32,369 nt of DNA from Deltaproteobacteria bacterium (GCA_029860075.1 JAOUBX010000051.1:1-32369); one strand, 5' to 3'; counted from the first letter of the stretch, positions 8,081-17,736 are shown. Made by a program: numbers and translations. Notes: generated by a model not told the origin, from the letters alone.

Positions 8081-9325
8081 TTACCAGGGATACTCAAAAA
8101 TAACCGTTACGGTGCTCCCTTCCCTGCCGGCAGCCAGATCGGCCCGGTAGACGTAACCTGATGCGGAGACAAGCCTGAAACCCACACCATAGGAGGTGCG
8201 CCATATATCGCCGAGATCGCTTCTGTGCTCGGCTACGGTGCCCCATTCGTGAAAGAGGGCCATCTGGATTCCCGTGGCTATGTCTTTCCATATCCAGAAG
8301 TTAAAGGGCCTGACGGCTTGTGAGAAATTCCACCTGACTTCCGCTGCATAGTAGAGTGAATGTGCGCCGTTATACCTCTGCCTCGAATAAGCGCGGAGCC
8401 GGTTTTCACCGCCCAGCGCTGTTGCCGTACCGTTGCTTCTCTGGGCGATGAACATATCCACCAGTTCCTGCTCTGCTTTAAGACACTCCACGTCGCTGGG
8501 GGCGCAATTCATGCCCAGTTCATTCCTGATCTTTGATGGGTCTGTATCGCCCTTGCCCCTTACCCTGGCGTCGGAGGCAAAATAGTTGAGCGCCAGTGTT
8601 CCCTGACCGGCCAGGGGATAATAGAGGCTCAGGCTCCGGTCGATAACGTAATAATCGGCGTCAACCCTCTTTTGCCGCGGTGATTCGCTTCGTGTCAATT
8701 CAAGCCTCAGGCCCTTTCTCGGATCTTGCCTGTCGTCAGTGTAATCAAGAATTATTCCCATCGATGTTTTTTTCGAGTCCCCTTTGTAGGGATCATTCTC
8801 CATATTGGAAATGATTTCACCGTCATTGTCATGGACTTTGATAACACGGACAAGTTCTCTTTCATAAGCGCCAAAAAATTCGAGTCTTCTTTCAAGGAGG
8901 CTGAGCGTCAGTTTTGCATAATTATTTTCAACCTTGTCCAGTTCCATAATGGTATAGTCATCCTTTTTGGTATCCATTCCACGTTTTTCATAGTTGTTGA
9001 CAGTGACCCTGCCAATATCCATTTTCTGGACCTCAAGAATGAATAATTTGGGTAAGAGATGAATATCGCCGATACTAACCATGCTTCCCCGTGCGGCGCC
9101 TGTTATTCCAAGAAAATAGGCGTCCACATTCGTTTCAGCAACGTTTCCGGCGAGAGCAGTGACGACAATGCCCTTGCCTATGCCTTCCAGGCTGTAGGGG
9201 AGGGGAAAGATGAGGTAGGATTGTTCCAAAAGGAACTGTTCTTTTCTTCTTTCAATGGCGGAAGCATCAGAAAGAATAAGAAAGAGCAGGAATTGCAGCA
9301 ATATGAGGAAACCTTTTTTTTTCAT
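8081..9325 (-). CDS. Omp85-type outer-membrane barrel protein without POTRA domains
   Basis: The predicted 414-residue product starts with MKKKGFLILLQFLLFLILSD, a signal peptide, and ends in IFEYPW, the aromatic C-terminal signal used by the barrel-assembly machine. The region LDYTDDRQDPRKGLRLEL and the loop GGENRLRAYSRQRYNG look like the strand 1-2 region and the L6 (V)RGY-like motif of BamA/TamA-family surface antigens (D15). I see no POTRA repeat before the barrel. The start at 9325 is chosen because it gives the signal peptide; a longer frame extends to 9583 but runs into alr, and no Shine-Dalgarno supports either start. It is downstream of alr (94-base gap) on the same strand. What it moves or inserts is unknown. 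Confidence 0.75.
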   Translation of the reverse strand: MKKKGFLILLQFLLFLILSDASAIERRKEQFLLEQSYLIFPLPYSLEGIGKGIVVTALAGNVAETNVDAYFLGITGAARGSMVSIGDIHLLPKLFILEVQKMDIGRVTVNNYEKRGMDTKKDDYTIMELDKVENNYAKLTLSLLERRLEFFGAYERELVRVIKVHDNDGEIISNMENDPYKGDSKKTSMGIILDYTDDRQDPRKGLRLELTRSESPRQKRVDADYYVIDRSLSLYYPLAGQGTLALNYFASDARVRGKGDTDPSKIRNELGMNCAPSDVECLKAEQELVDMFIAQRSNGTATALGGENRLRAYSRQRYNGAHSLYYAAEVRWNFSQAVRPFNFWIWKDIATGIQMALFHEWGTVAEHRSDLGDIWRTSYGVGFRLVSASGYVYRADLAAGREGSTVTVIFEYPW

Positions 9326-9419
9326 AATGGCTGTATTTATATGGAAATAGGGGCAGCTGAAGCTCTCTATAGAAAAGGTACACCGGGCCAGGGCAAGTGT
9401 CAAAAATAAATAATGCCCC

Positions 9420-10622
9420 CTAATCTTCTCCCTCAATATAGACTCTCGGTACCCGCTGGCTGATGCCGCAGAGGATCTCGTAGGGTATGGTACCGGTAAT
9501 TTCTGCAACTTCATCGACTGAAATGGCATTACTTCCCTCACCACCGAAGAGATAAACTGTATCTCCCAAGTTGACGCCTTCAATATCGGTCACATCAATC
9601 ATGGTCATATCCATGCAGACCCTTCCGGCAATCTTTGCCCTTTTGCCCCTTACCAGGACCTCTCCCCTGTTGGAGAGTTCACGCCTGTAGCCGTCTGCAT
9701 AGCCCACAGGGACGACGGCAATTCTGCTTTTTCTCTCGGCAATAAAGGTCCTGCCGTAACTGACGCTTGATCCCTTATCAATCTCACGGATTTCCGTGAT
9801 GCCTGTCCTGAAGGACATAACTCCTCTTAATCCTTCTACTTTAGCAAGGTCTGGTGAGGGATAGGCGCCGTAGAGCATGATGCCCGGCCTGACCATATTA
9901 AAGAATGCCTCATCATAATTAAAAATGGCGGCGCTGTTCGAGGCATGTCTTAATTTAATATGAAAACCAAGAGACTCTGCCTGAGCAAGGGCTTTTTTAA
10001 ATTTATCAATCTGATCAAGGGTAAATGATGCCTCTGGTGAGCCGGGCCGGCAGTCAGCTGTTGAGAAGTGTGTTGCCGCGCCTTCCAGGGATAATCCTTT
10101 CATTGTTTTAAGGGCGGAAAAAAAAGAGTTTACCTCCCTCCCGTTTATACCGAGGCGTCCCATGCCCGTGTCGATCTTGACATGTACATTGGCCGTTTTG
10201 TTTCGTCTCAAGGCTTCTTCATTAATGCGGCTTGCAGAGTCAAGGGTAAAGATGACCGGTGTAAGATCAAAGTCGAAGATGGCTCCTTCCTGGCCTTCCA
10301 TAAGCCCCCCTAAAATCAGTATGGGAGCCTTTATGCCGCCATTTCGAAGCTCTACTGCCTCTTCAAGGATTGCGACACCGAGAAAGTCGACGCCTTCCTT
10401 TTCCAGAGCCCGGGAAACAGGGACTGCGCCATGTCCGTAGGCATCGGCCTTTACGATGGCCATGAGCTTGCACTTGTTCCCTGTCCTCTTTCTGATGATT
10501 TTGCAATTGTTCCTGAGGGCAGCGAGGTTTACTTCGCTCACTGTCGGTCTCGAAGGGTAGGGGAGCCTGCTATTTGCTCTGCCGGGTTCTTCCTGCTTTT
10601 TCAATAAGTCAACATTTTCCAT
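9420..10622 (-). CDS. alr: Alanine racemase
   Basis: PLP-dependent racemase that makes D-alanine for peptidoglycan. The PLP-binding Lys58 is in AIVKADAYGHG, and the second catalytic Tyr is in the SVSYGRTF block; VPVGYADGYRR and GRVCMDMTMIDVT, typical of the C-terminal domain, are also present. The length of 400 residues is slightly above usual because of about 28 extra residues before the TIM-barrel start (VSEVNLAALRNN). The ATG at 10622 lies 9 bases after the rng stop codon with no clear ribosome site, which suggests coupling to rng. It is the third gene of a radical-SAM, rng, alr cluster. Confidence 0.95.
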   Translation of the reverse strand: MENVDLLKKQEEPGRANSRLPYPSRPTVSEVNLAALRNNCKIIRKRTGNKCKLMAIVKADAYGHGAVPVSRALEKEGVDFLGVAILEEAVELRNGGIKAPILILGGLMEGQEGAIFDFDLTPVIFTLDSASRINEEALRRNKTANVHVKIDTGMGRLGINGREVNSFFSALKTMKGLSLEGAATHFSTADCRPGSPEASFTLDQIDKFKKALAQAESLGFHIKLRHASNSAAIFNYDEAFFNMVRPGIMLYGAYPSPDLAKVEGLRGVMSFRTGITEIREIDKGSSVSYGRTFIAERKSRIAVVPVGYADGYRRELSNRGEVLVRGKRAKIAGRVCMDMTMIDVTDIEGVNLGDTVYLFGGEGSNAISVDEVAEITGTIPYEILCGISQRVPRVYIEGED

Positions 10623-10631
10623 TTTAACTGT

Positions 10632-12131
10632 TCAGTGGATATGCCAATCTTCCAGGTGAAGCGAAGGGTCCGGCTTAATTGTTACTGATACGTCATATCT
10701 CTTTTCTATGTCACTAATATCTGTTGAAAGGTCATCGAGGAGAAGGTCTGATATTTCAGGATGGACCTGCACGAAGAGTTTGCTCCCCTTGAAAGAAAGG
10801 GCCTCTTTCATTATATTTCTCATTATATCGAAAGATATGCTCTCTTTCGATTTGAGGTAGCCCCGCCCTTCACAGTACTCACAGGGTTTGCAGAGCATTT
10901 TTACAATGTTGTTTCTGATTCTTTTTCTCGTCATTTCAAGAAGTCCCAGTTCAGATATTTCTGAAACCCGTGTGATGGCCCTGTCTTTCTTCAAGGCTTC
11001 CACCATGGACTGGTAGACCTTGTCCCTGTCTTCCAGGCGAATCATGTCGATGAAATCAATAATAATAATTCCGCCAATATTTCTCAGTCTGAACTGATAG
11101 GCAATTTCTCTGGCCGCTTCCAGGTTGGTTTTTAGAATGGTATCTTCCAGGTTTTTCTTTCCCGTATATCTCCCCGTATTGACGTCTATGGCTGTCAGGG
11201 CTTCTGTTGTTTCAATGATGATATAGCCGCCCGATTTGAGCCAGACCTTTTCATGAAGCATATCATCAATAACCATTTCGATGCCGTGGTAATCGAAGAT
11301 CGGTTCATCTTCATTATAAAAGCTGACTCTTCCCTTCATATCCAGCATAAGGTTTTCCATGAAAGAGATAATCTTTTCATATTCACTTTTTGAATCGATA
11401 AGGATTTCATCAATATCGGTGGAGAGAATATCCCTGATAACACGCAGGGTTATGACAATATCCTGGTGAATAAGTGAAACGGGACGGGTTTTTTCCCCTT
11501 TTTCTTTTATCTTTTCCCATATTTTCATAAGAAACTTCATATCAGCGATCATTTCACCTTCTTCTACACCTGAACTTGCCGTTCTGATGATAAAGCCCCC
11601 TTTTTCAGGTCTCGATCCGCTAATGATATTTTTTAATCTCTCCCGCTCCGCTTCATCTTCTATCTTTCTCGATATGCCGATGTGATCGGCTTCGGGCATA
11701 TAGACAAGATATCTGCCGGGAAGGGAAATGTGAGAACTTACCCTGGCCCCTTTTGTTCCTATCGGTTCTTTTGTAATCTGGACCATTATCTCCTGCCCTT
11801 CCGTCAGGAGATCTTCGATGGACGCTTCTATGAGCGCAGGGCCTTTTGAGGCGTTATTTGCTTCATTCTCAGGTAGCCCCATAAGCATTTCATAGACCCT
11901 CGTATCATCCTGAACGTCGGCAACGTAGAGGAAGGCGGCCCTGTCAAGGCCGATATCGACAAAGGCCGCCTGCATACCCGGCAGTACCCTGTTTACCCTT
12001 CCCTTATAAATGTTTCCAAGCAGCGAAGCGTCGTTGCCTCGCTCTACATAAAATTCTACAAGGACATCGTTTTCGAGAAGGGCCACTCTCGTCTCATGCC
12101 TCGTTTTGTTTATGATCAGTTTTTTACCCAT
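10632..12131 (-). CDS. rng: Ribonuclease G (RNase E/G family)
   Basis: A single-strand endoribonuclease that works in rRNA 5' processing and mRNA decay. The S1 RNA-binding domain spans about residues 37-125 (GNIYKGRVNRVLPGMQAAFV). The DNase I-like catalytic domain has the magnesium-binding aspartates D316 (AIDVNTGRYTG) and D359 (IIIDFIDM). The zinc-link is CKPCEYCEGRG (C417 and C420). At 499 residues and lacking a long C-terminal scaffold, it is RNase G rather than RNase E. ATG at 12131 begins 3 bases after the upstream radical-SAM gene ends, a coupling often seen between these two genes. Confidence 0.95.
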   Translation of the reverse strand: MGKKLIINKTRHETRVALLENDVLVEFYVERGNDASLLGNIYKGRVNRVLPGMQAAFVDIGLDRAAFLYVADVQDDTRVYEMLMGLPENEANNASKGPALIEASIEDLLTEGQEIMVQITKEPIGTKGARVSSHISLPGRYLVYMPEADHIGISRKIEDEAERERLKNIISGSRPEKGGFIIRTASSGVEEGEMIADMKFLMKIWEKIKEKGEKTRPVSLIHQDIVITLRVIRDILSTDIDEILIDSKSEYEKIISFMENLMLDMKGRVSFYNEDEPIFDYHGIEMVIDDMLHEKVWLKSGGYIIIETTEALTAIDVNTGRYTGKKNLEDTILKTNLEAAREIAYQFRLRNIGGIIIIDFIDMIRLEDRDKVYQSMVEALKKDRAITRVSEISELGLLEMTRKRIRNNIVKMLCKPCEYCEGRGYLKSKESISFDIMRNIMKEALSFKGSKLFVQVHPEISDLLLDDLSTDISDIEKRYDVSVTIKPDPSLHLEDWHIH

Positions 12132-12134
12132 TTG

Positions 12135-14690
12135 TTATCCTTTTGCTGCCCTTGCTTCTTCCCTGTGAGCGATAAAGCGGGTATCCGTTTTTATGATTTC
12201 CAGTTCGATTTTTTCATTATCTGTCAGAGCGAGGAGATTTGCAAGCGCATCTTCCGCTTTTACCTTTCTTCCCCCTGTTGCGATGACTTCAATTTCTACC
12301 TTGCCTTCTTTATCGATATGAATCCCCCTGACTTCCTTTTTCAGGTCGATCTCTTTTTCACCCTTTTTCGTTTTCTTTATAAAAGGCCATTTGTCCGCTG
12401 ATTCAAAATTGTGGATGGCCTCCCTTATCTTTTGAAGGGAAGACCCCTTTTCGCCGGGAGTTATGACATAAACTTCGCTTTCTGTTGCGTTTGTAATTGA
12501 TTTCTCTCCACTATAGATTACAAAGGCATCCATCATTTTGCAATAGCCCGGCGCATGAGCCGCAATCTTGTCGAGAAAATAGCCGGCTGTCATGTTTCCG
12601 GCCACTTCTATATCAAAGTATTCGGCCAGGCTCTCTGTGGCGAAGGGAATGGGAGATCCGAAAGAGATCTTTGGTGAAGGACGAAATCCTTCCGAGTAGA
12701 GAATCGGTATACCGGCTCGTCTTAAAGTTCTGATAAGCACCTGAATCATGTCCGTATGGCCCATAAACCGGGCAGGGCCGCGCTTTGTATAACGTACTCT
12801 GAACTTTGTTTTCAGGGGGCTGCTTGTTGAGCTTTTCTTTACAGGCTGCGCCGGGAGCGTTGCCTCCTTGAAGGTTCTTATCTTAAGTATCTTGTGGTCG
12901 CAGACACCGCAGACGGAGCACCTGCCATACCTGCAATCCTCCGTCAGTTCTCCCTCATAAGATCTGTTCAGTTCGTCGATGAGGAACTTTTTAGTGACAC
13001 CGGGATCGATCAAGTCCCACGGCAGGATGTCATCAAGGGCCTTGCTTTCCAGGTAGTTGCTCACTTCAATACCTGATTCTTTAATGGCTTCTTTCCAGTT
13101 TTCAGGCCTTAGCCTGTCTCCCCAACTGTCAAAACGGCAGCCTTTTTCAAAAGCCTTCATTATGGTTTTTCCCGTTCGCCTGTCACCCCTGGAGAAGATG
13201 CCTTCCAGGAGGGTCATAAAAGGATCATTCCACTTGAGGGAAATGTTTTTGTCCTTTAAGTTCTTTTTCATATAGTCGAGTTTTTCCATGATTTCATCGG
13301 TTGAATTTTGTCTTACCCACTGGAAAGGCGTATGTGATTTGGGGACAAATGTGGATAGATTGACTGTCACTTTTCTCATGCTGCCCGCCTTTCTTCCTTC
13401 TTTAAGGACCTCCCGGGAGAGCCTCAGAATTTCATTTAAATCATCAAGGGTTTCCGTTGGAAGGCCGATCATGTAGTAAAGTTTGACTGACTGGCATCCG
13501 GCGCCTGACATCTTTCTTGCTGTTTGCAGGACCTGTTCCTCGGTAACGCCTTTATTGATGAGATCTCTCATTCTCTGGCTTCCCGCTTCAGGGGCAATGG
13601 TGAAGCTCTTTGCTCTCATCTTCTTCATTTCATTCATTATGGCAGGTGTTATCGTATCCACCCGAAGTGACGGAAAGGAGAGATTGACATTTTTTTCGCT
13701 ATACCTTTTTGCCAGGTCGGGCAGCAGAGTCTCCAGGCATGAATAATCGCCGGTACTTAGCGAAAGGAGGGCCGCTTCATCATTACCCGTTTCAGCAAGC
13801 GCCTTTTCTCCCATGCTCCTGATTTTTTCAGGTGATCTCTCTCTTACAGGAAGATAAATATATCCTGCCTGACAGAAATGGCAGAAACGGCTGCATCCCC
13901 TGGCTACTTCCAGTGGGACACGGTCATGGACGGGTTTCACATTGGGGATGATAAAGCCTGTAGGGTAGGGGGCCTCTTCAATATCTATAAGAACTCTTCT
14001 TTCAACCCTCTTATAGCCTTCTTTAAGAGGGGTGATTTTTTTTATCGGTCCCGACTCATTATAGCTCACCTGAAAGAGTGACGGAACATAGACCCCTTTT
14101 ATTTGTGACAGTGACTCCAGAAGTTCTTTGCGTGTTTTACCCGCCTCTTTCCATTTGAGATAGGCCTTGCAGATATCCTTTACCCCTTCTTCACCGTCAC
14201 CGATAAGGAAGGCGTCTACAAATTCCGATAGCGGTTCAGGGTTAAAAGCTGATGGCCCACCTGCAATTATAAGGGGATCCTCTTTATTTCGTTCAGATGA
14301 TCTGAGAGAAATGCCACCAAGGTCGAGAATATTTAAAAGGTTTGTGTAGCAAAGCTCGTGCTGAAGCGAAAAGCCGATAATATTAAAAGTTGAAAGAGGA
14401 AGCGCCGATTCCAGTGATGTAAGGGGCAGTTCATTTTCTCTAAGGAGCTTTTCCATATCATCCCACGGTGCATAGACTCTTTCGGCGGCAATATGGTCGA
14501 GAGAGTTGAGAACATGGTAAAGAATCTGCAGTCCCAGGTTTGAAATTCCTATTTCGTATAGATCGGGAAAGGCAAGGGCCACTTTGAGTGAAACCTTGTC
14601 AAGGTCCTTCTTTATAGAATTAACCTCTTCTCCGGCATACCTGCCCGGTTTAGAAACGAGAGGAAGTATTTTTTTTAATTTTTTATCCAT
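12135..14690 (-). CDS. Radical SAM protein (TIGR03960 type) fused to TIGR03936/DUF2344 domain
   Basis: The 851-residue protein joins two families that are often separate neighbours. Residues about 1-600 match the TIGR03960 type: an N-terminal B12-binding-like region (LALAFPDLYEIGISNLGLQ pattern), then a radical SAM core with C266-x3-C270-x2-C273 (CSRFCHFC) for the 4Fe-4S cluster. A Cys cluster CRYGRCSVCGVCD near residue 600 may hold a second metal. From about residue 640 comes the DUF2344 part (RYTKRGPARFMGHTDM and EGFRPSPKISFGSPIP). The substrate is unknown in the family; constant linkage to RNase G and ribosomal genes suggests an RNA or ribosome role, which is inference. The ATG at 14690 has no strong ribosome site; a TATAAT -10 lies at 14713-14718 with only a weak -35. 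Confidence 0.9.
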   Translation of the reverse strand: MDKKLKKILPLVSKPGRYAGEEVNSIKKDLDKVSLKVALAFPDLYEIGISNLGLQILYHVLNSLDHIAAERVYAPWDDMEKLLRENELPLTSLESALPLSTFNIIGFSLQHELCYTNLLNILDLGGISLRSSERNKEDPLIIAGGPSAFNPEPLSEFVDAFLIGDGEEGVKDICKAYLKWKEAGKTRKELLESLSQIKGVYVPSLFQVSYNESGPIKKITPLKEGYKRVERRVLIDIEEAPYPTGFIIPNVKPVHDRVPLEVARGCSRFCHFCQAGYIYLPVRERSPEKIRSMGEKALAETGNDEAALLSLSTGDYSCLETLLPDLAKRYSEKNVNLSFPSLRVDTITPAIMNEMKKMRAKSFTIAPEAGSQRMRDLINKGVTEEQVLQTARKMSGAGCQSVKLYYMIGLPTETLDDLNEILRLSREVLKEGRKAGSMRKVTVNLSTFVPKSHTPFQWVRQNSTDEIMEKLDYMKKNLKDKNISLKWNDPFMTLLEGIFSRGDRRTGKTIMKAFEKGCRFDSWGDRLRPENWKEAIKESGIEVSNYLESKALDDILPWDLIDPGVTKKFLIDELNRSYEGELTEDCRYGRCSVCGVCDHKILKIRTFKEATLPAQPVKKSSTSSPLKTKFRVRYTKRGPARFMGHTDMIQVLIRTLRRAGIPILYSEGFRPSPKISFGSPIPFATESLAEYFDIEVAGNMTAGYFLDKIAAHAPGYCKMMDAFVIYSGEKSITNATESEVYVITPGEKGSSLQKIREAIHNFESADKWPFIKKTKKGEKEIDLKKEVRGIHIDKEGKVEIEVIATGGRKVKAEDALANLLALTDNEKIELEIIKTDTRFIAHREEARAAKG

Positions 14691-14744
14691 TAGTTAAAGT
14701 TTTTCTCCGAATATTATATGCTAAATATTTTTCCATTGTGAGTT

Positions 14745-16028
14745 TTAGAAAGTGTGCCTTACTCCCATATACCCTTTTGTTTCATGGCGGTCAAAGTTAT
14801 AGGCAAAGTCAATACGGCCTACTCCTTTGACAAGCTGCCTTACAAGCAGCCTGAATCCCAACCCGGCGCCCCATTTGAGGTCTTTTGCGCTTAATTCATC
14901 TCCCCCTGGCCATGCATAGCCACCATCGATAAAGAGAACACCCCCCCAGTAGTTTTCCGTTATGGGAAAGCGGTATTCCGTATTGGCCTGAAACATCCTG
15001 TCACCTTTAAACTCACCGCTTTCATACCCCCTGATGGCTGTAGAGCCCCCTGTATGAGCGTAGATTTCTTCATTCCCCCCTCCTTTAACTTTTGAAGCCT
15101 TAAATCTGTAAGCCAGATTCTTTCTCTTGCCAAGGTGGATAAAGTGCTTGAAATTGAGATCATATCTCGTTGAATTAATGTCTGAACCTAATTGCTTGTT
15201 TGACCTGCCTATGGACATCTGGAAGAGGAAGCCTTCGTAAGTATAATGGCCCAGGTTGTTAATAATATTATAGCCCCAGTATAGACTGGCAGACTTTATG
15301 TCAAGGTTTTCATAGTCCTGTACTATGCCACCCATATAACCGTAATTGTCCCTGCTTGCCGTGTAACTCATTCCTAAGTAGAAATTCTTAATCTGTCTGC
15401 TGCCGTCGAGACTGTAAAAGGAGGAGTTTTTTCTATAACGGGATATTTCCTTTCCCTCAAGATAAGTTCGTTCAAGGTACTCTTTTTTTTGAAACCTTGT
15501 AGATAAGACAATGTTATTAGTCGTTAACTCATGAGTTGAAAGCTGTAATGAATAATTTTCACCGACATATTCATCGAAGTCATCAATCCAGCTTTTAACC
15601 CATTTAAGTTTCAGATAATGTCCCTGTCCCCATAGGTTGAAATCTTCATAGCTGAAGCCTGCCCGGGTATCGGCATCACTGCTTCTTGAAAAAATGGGGA
15701 GGGGAAGGTAGGACCATTTTTCATTTACCGTAATCCTCACGTCAATGGCGCCGATCAGTTCAATACCTATCTCCTCGACGGAAACTTCAGAAAAAAGGTC
15801 CATATTCATCAGTTGCTGGCGGTTTTTTTCAAGATCTTCAGAATAAATGGCATCGCCTTTACTAAAGGTGAGTTCTTTGAAAATGGTGCTTTTTTTTGTT
15901 CTCCGGTCTCCAACGATACTAATGTTCCGGACTATTTTCTTGTCCCCATATTCTGCATAGACATCCGCTGCAGAGGATAAGAGAATAATTATTAGAAGGG
16001 AGATTCTTGACAGCAAGGCAAGGGGCAT
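14745..16028 (-). CDS. Outer-membrane Omp85-family protein with one POTRA domain
   Basis: The product begins with a signal peptide (LLSRISLLIIILLSS, then a VYAEYG cleavage region). Residues about 33-105 form one POTRA-like unit (VRNISIVGDRRTKKSTIFKE to VDVRITVNEKW-like). The rest is a beta-barrel with the L6 motif IRGYESGEFKGDRMF and a final aromatic VRHTF. BamA has five POTRAs and TamA three, so this is a shorter paralogue. TTG at 16031 immediately precedes ATG at 16028; I chose the ATG. No Shine-Dalgarno is evident. The gene is divergent from rph and lies just before the radical-SAM gene on the same strand. Its client (protein or lipid) is unknown. Confidence 0.82.
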   Translation of the reverse strand: MPLALLSRISLLIIILLSSAADVYAEYGDKKIVRNISIVGDRRTKKSTIFKELTFSKGDAIYSEDLEKNRQQLMNMDLFSEVSVEEIGIELIGAIDVRITVNEKWSYLPLPIFSRSSDADTRAGFSYEDFNLWGQGHYLKLKWVKSWIDDFDEYVGENYSLQLSTHELTTNNIVLSTRFQKKEYLERTYLEGKEISRYRKNSSFYSLDGSRQIKNFYLGMSYTASRDNYGYMGGIVQDYENLDIKSASLYWGYNIINNLGHYTYEGFLFQMSIGRSNKQLGSDINSTRYDLNFKHFIHLGKRKNLAYRFKASKVKGGGNEEIYAHTGGSTAIRGYESGEFKGDRMFQANTEYRFPITENYWGGVLFIDGGYAWPGGDELSAKDLKWGAGLGFRLLVRQLVKGVGRIDFAYNFDRHETKGYMGVRHTF

Positions 16029-16184
16029 CAATTTTAGAGGGGATTTTGGCTTTATTTACAGCACCAAAGCATAGCAAAAGAGGGACGCAGAAACAAGATA
16101 AAATCCTAAAGTTCTGATTTTTTTACAAGCTTTAGCTTGAAAATGGTTTTGCTGCGAAACCCTGTGATTAATCCGGCTTAGGGT

Positions 16185-16213
16185 TTGACTTTAGGGGACG
16201 TATTGTTTAATAT
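16185..16213 (+). promoter_or_regulatory. Promoter of rph
   Basis: TTGACT (16185-16190), a 17-base spacer and TAATAT (16208-16213) sit 30 bases upstream of the rph start codon. GAGG at about 16231-16234 is the ribosome site. Confidence 0.6.
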
Positions 16214-16242
16214 GCCACAAAATTTTTAGTGAGGTTTGTTTC

Positions 16243-16959
16243 ATGAGATCAGATGGCAGGAAAAGAGATGAGATGAGGGATGTTAAGATAACCAGGGGTT
16301 ATCTCAAGCACCCTGAAGGGTCCGTCCTTATTGAAGTGGGAGATACAAAAGTTATTTGTACGGCAACGGTAGATGAAGGGGTTCCTCCCTTTTTAAGGAA
16401 CAAAGGTGTAGGCTGGGTAACGGCTGAGTATTCCATGTTGCCCCGTTCGACTCATTCCAGGAGCCAGCGCGAAGCTTCAAGGGGCAAGGTAGGCGGCAGA
16501 ACCCATGAAATACAGCGGCTCATCGGCAGGGCATTAAGGTCTGTTACCGACATGGAGAAGCTTGGTGAAAGGACGGTGTGGATCGATTGTGATGTCATAC
16601 AGGCTGATGGGGGAACGAGGACGGCTTCTATTACCGGTTCTTACGTTGCTTTATATGAAGCTTTCCGTAAACTGAAGAACGAAGGCCTCATTGACGCTGT
16701 TCCCCTTACCGATTCGCTGGCGGCAATCAGCGTCGGTGTTGTTCATGGTGAAGCCTGCCTTGATCTCAATTATGAAGAAGATTCTTCTGCCGAAGTGGAT
16801 ATGAACTTTGTTATGACCGGTTCCGGCAAATATGTAGAAGTCCAGGGGACTGCCGAAGAGGCGCCTTTTGGCAGGGAAGAGATGGACATGATGACCGATT
16901 TGGCGGCACAGGGGATTAAAGCGTTAACGGAAATACAGAAGAAGGTTCTTGAAGGCTGA
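16243..16959 (+). CDS. rph: Ribonuclease PH
   Basis: Phosphate-dependent 3'-5' exoribonuclease that trims tRNA 3' ends. The 238-residue length is typical. Family blocks are clear: N-terminal [46 protein letters not shown] (phosphate-binding Arg region), [14 protein letters not shown] and the C-terminal [12 protein letters not shown]. The ATG at 16243 follows GAGG and the family's usual start. rdgB follows after about 100 bases on the same strand, a common bacterial pairing. Confidence 0.97.
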   Translation: MRSDGRKRDEMRDVKITRGYLKHPEGSVLIEVGDTKVICTATVDEGVPPFLRNKGVGWVTAEYSMLPRSTHSRSQREASRGKVGGRTHEIQRLIGRALRSVTDMEKLGERTVWIDCDVIQADGGTRTASITGSYVALYEAFRKLKNEGLIDAVPLTDSLAAISVGVVHGEACLDLNYEEDSSAEVDMNFVMTGSGKYVEVQGTAEEAPFGREEMDMMTDLAAQGIKALTEIQKKVLEG

Positions 16960-16991
16960 TATAGTTTTGCTTTGATAAAAACTTAAAAATT

Positions 16992-17040
16992 TGTCATTTT
17001 GCGGGCATGTGAGACAAGGATTTCTCTCTTGGGTCGAAAA
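16992..17040. repeat. Fragment of dispersed palindromic repeat
   Basis: The rph-rdgB gap contains TGTCATTTTG followed by GAGACAAGGATTTCTC (17011-17026) and GGGTCGAAA. The 16-base string is the exact reverse complement of 18162-18177, and TTGTCATTTTG recurs at 18097-18107. This looks like a short relative of the element at 18044-18283. Confidence 0.6.
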
Positions 17041-17062
17041 AAACAATAAAACAAGAAACTAA

Positions 17063-17665
17063 ATGGATATTATTCTCGCTACGAAAAATAAAGGAAAGGT
17101 AAGGGAACTTGAGAGGCTCCTTGCTGATCTTGATATTAATATTCTTCCCATGACCGATTTTCCTGAGGTGGGGCATATTGAGGAATCGGGTGAAACCTTT
17201 GAGGAAAATGCTCTCATCAAGGCGAGAGAGGTGGCGAAGATTACGGGGCATATCGCCATGGCTGATGATTCGGGACTTGCCGTTGACGCTCTTGACGGAA
17301 GACCGGGTGTCTACTCGGCCAGGTATGCAGGCCTTGGCGCCGGAGATGAGGCGAACAACAGGAAACTGATTGAAGACTTAAAAGGAGTGTCCGGTGATAA
17401 GCGGAGCGCTGCATTTATCTGTTGCATGGCTGTTGCCGGGCCGTCGGGAAAGAGCATGACGGCACATGGAAAGTGTGAAGGCCTTATCAGGGATGTTCCT
17501 TCCGGGAATGGTGGTTTCGGTTATGATCCACTTTTTTACGTTGAAGATTACCGTTGCACCATGGCTGAGCTTTCACCGGATGTGAAAAACCAAATAAGCC
17601 ACAGGGGGAGGGCCGTTGCTGAACTGAAAAAACGGCTCCCTGCCTTTCTTGATTCTCTCACATAA
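17063..17665 (+). CDS. rdgB: XTP/dITP diphosphatase (RdgB/HAM1)
   Basis: Hydrolyses non-canonical purine triphosphates (dITP, XTP, ITP) to monophosphates and so keeps hypoxanthine and xanthine out of DNA and RNA. Family blocks: LATKNKGKVRELERLL at the N-terminus (nucleotide binding), ESGETFEENALIKARE, the acidic catalytic ADDSGLAVDAL, and GFGYDPLFY followed by AELSPDVKNQISHRGRA. The 200-residue length is normal. The ATG at 17063 is the family start but has only weak ribosome-site similarity. It follows rph and precedes two tRNA genes. Confidence 0.96.
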   Translation: MDIILATKNKGKVRELERLLADLDINILPMTDFPEVGHIEESGETFEENALIKAREVAKITGHIAMADDSGLAVDALDGRPGVYSARYAGLGAGDEANNRKLIEDLKGVSGDKRSAAFICCMAVAGPSGKSMTAHGKCEGLIRDVPSGNGGFGYDPLFYVEDYRCTMAELSPDVKNQISHRGRAVAELKKRLPAFLDSLT

Positions 17666-17690
17666 TATCATCTTTCAGATCAATAATCTG

Positions 17691-17719
17691 TTGAAAAAAA
17701 AACGACTTTGTGTTATCTT
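17691..17719 (+). promoter_or_regulatory. Promoter of the tRNA-Pro/tRNA-Arg pair
   Basis: TTGAAA (17691-17696), a 17-base spacer and TATCTT (17714-17719) lie 17 bases before the 5' end of tRNA-Pro. Confidence 0.55.
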
Positions 17720-17736
17720 CCTTCTCTTGATTATGT

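Noticed and set aside
9326..9583. N-terminal extension of the outer-membrane barrel protein up to 9583
   Set aside because: The extension overlaps the end of alr and would hide a clear signal peptide beginning at 9325.
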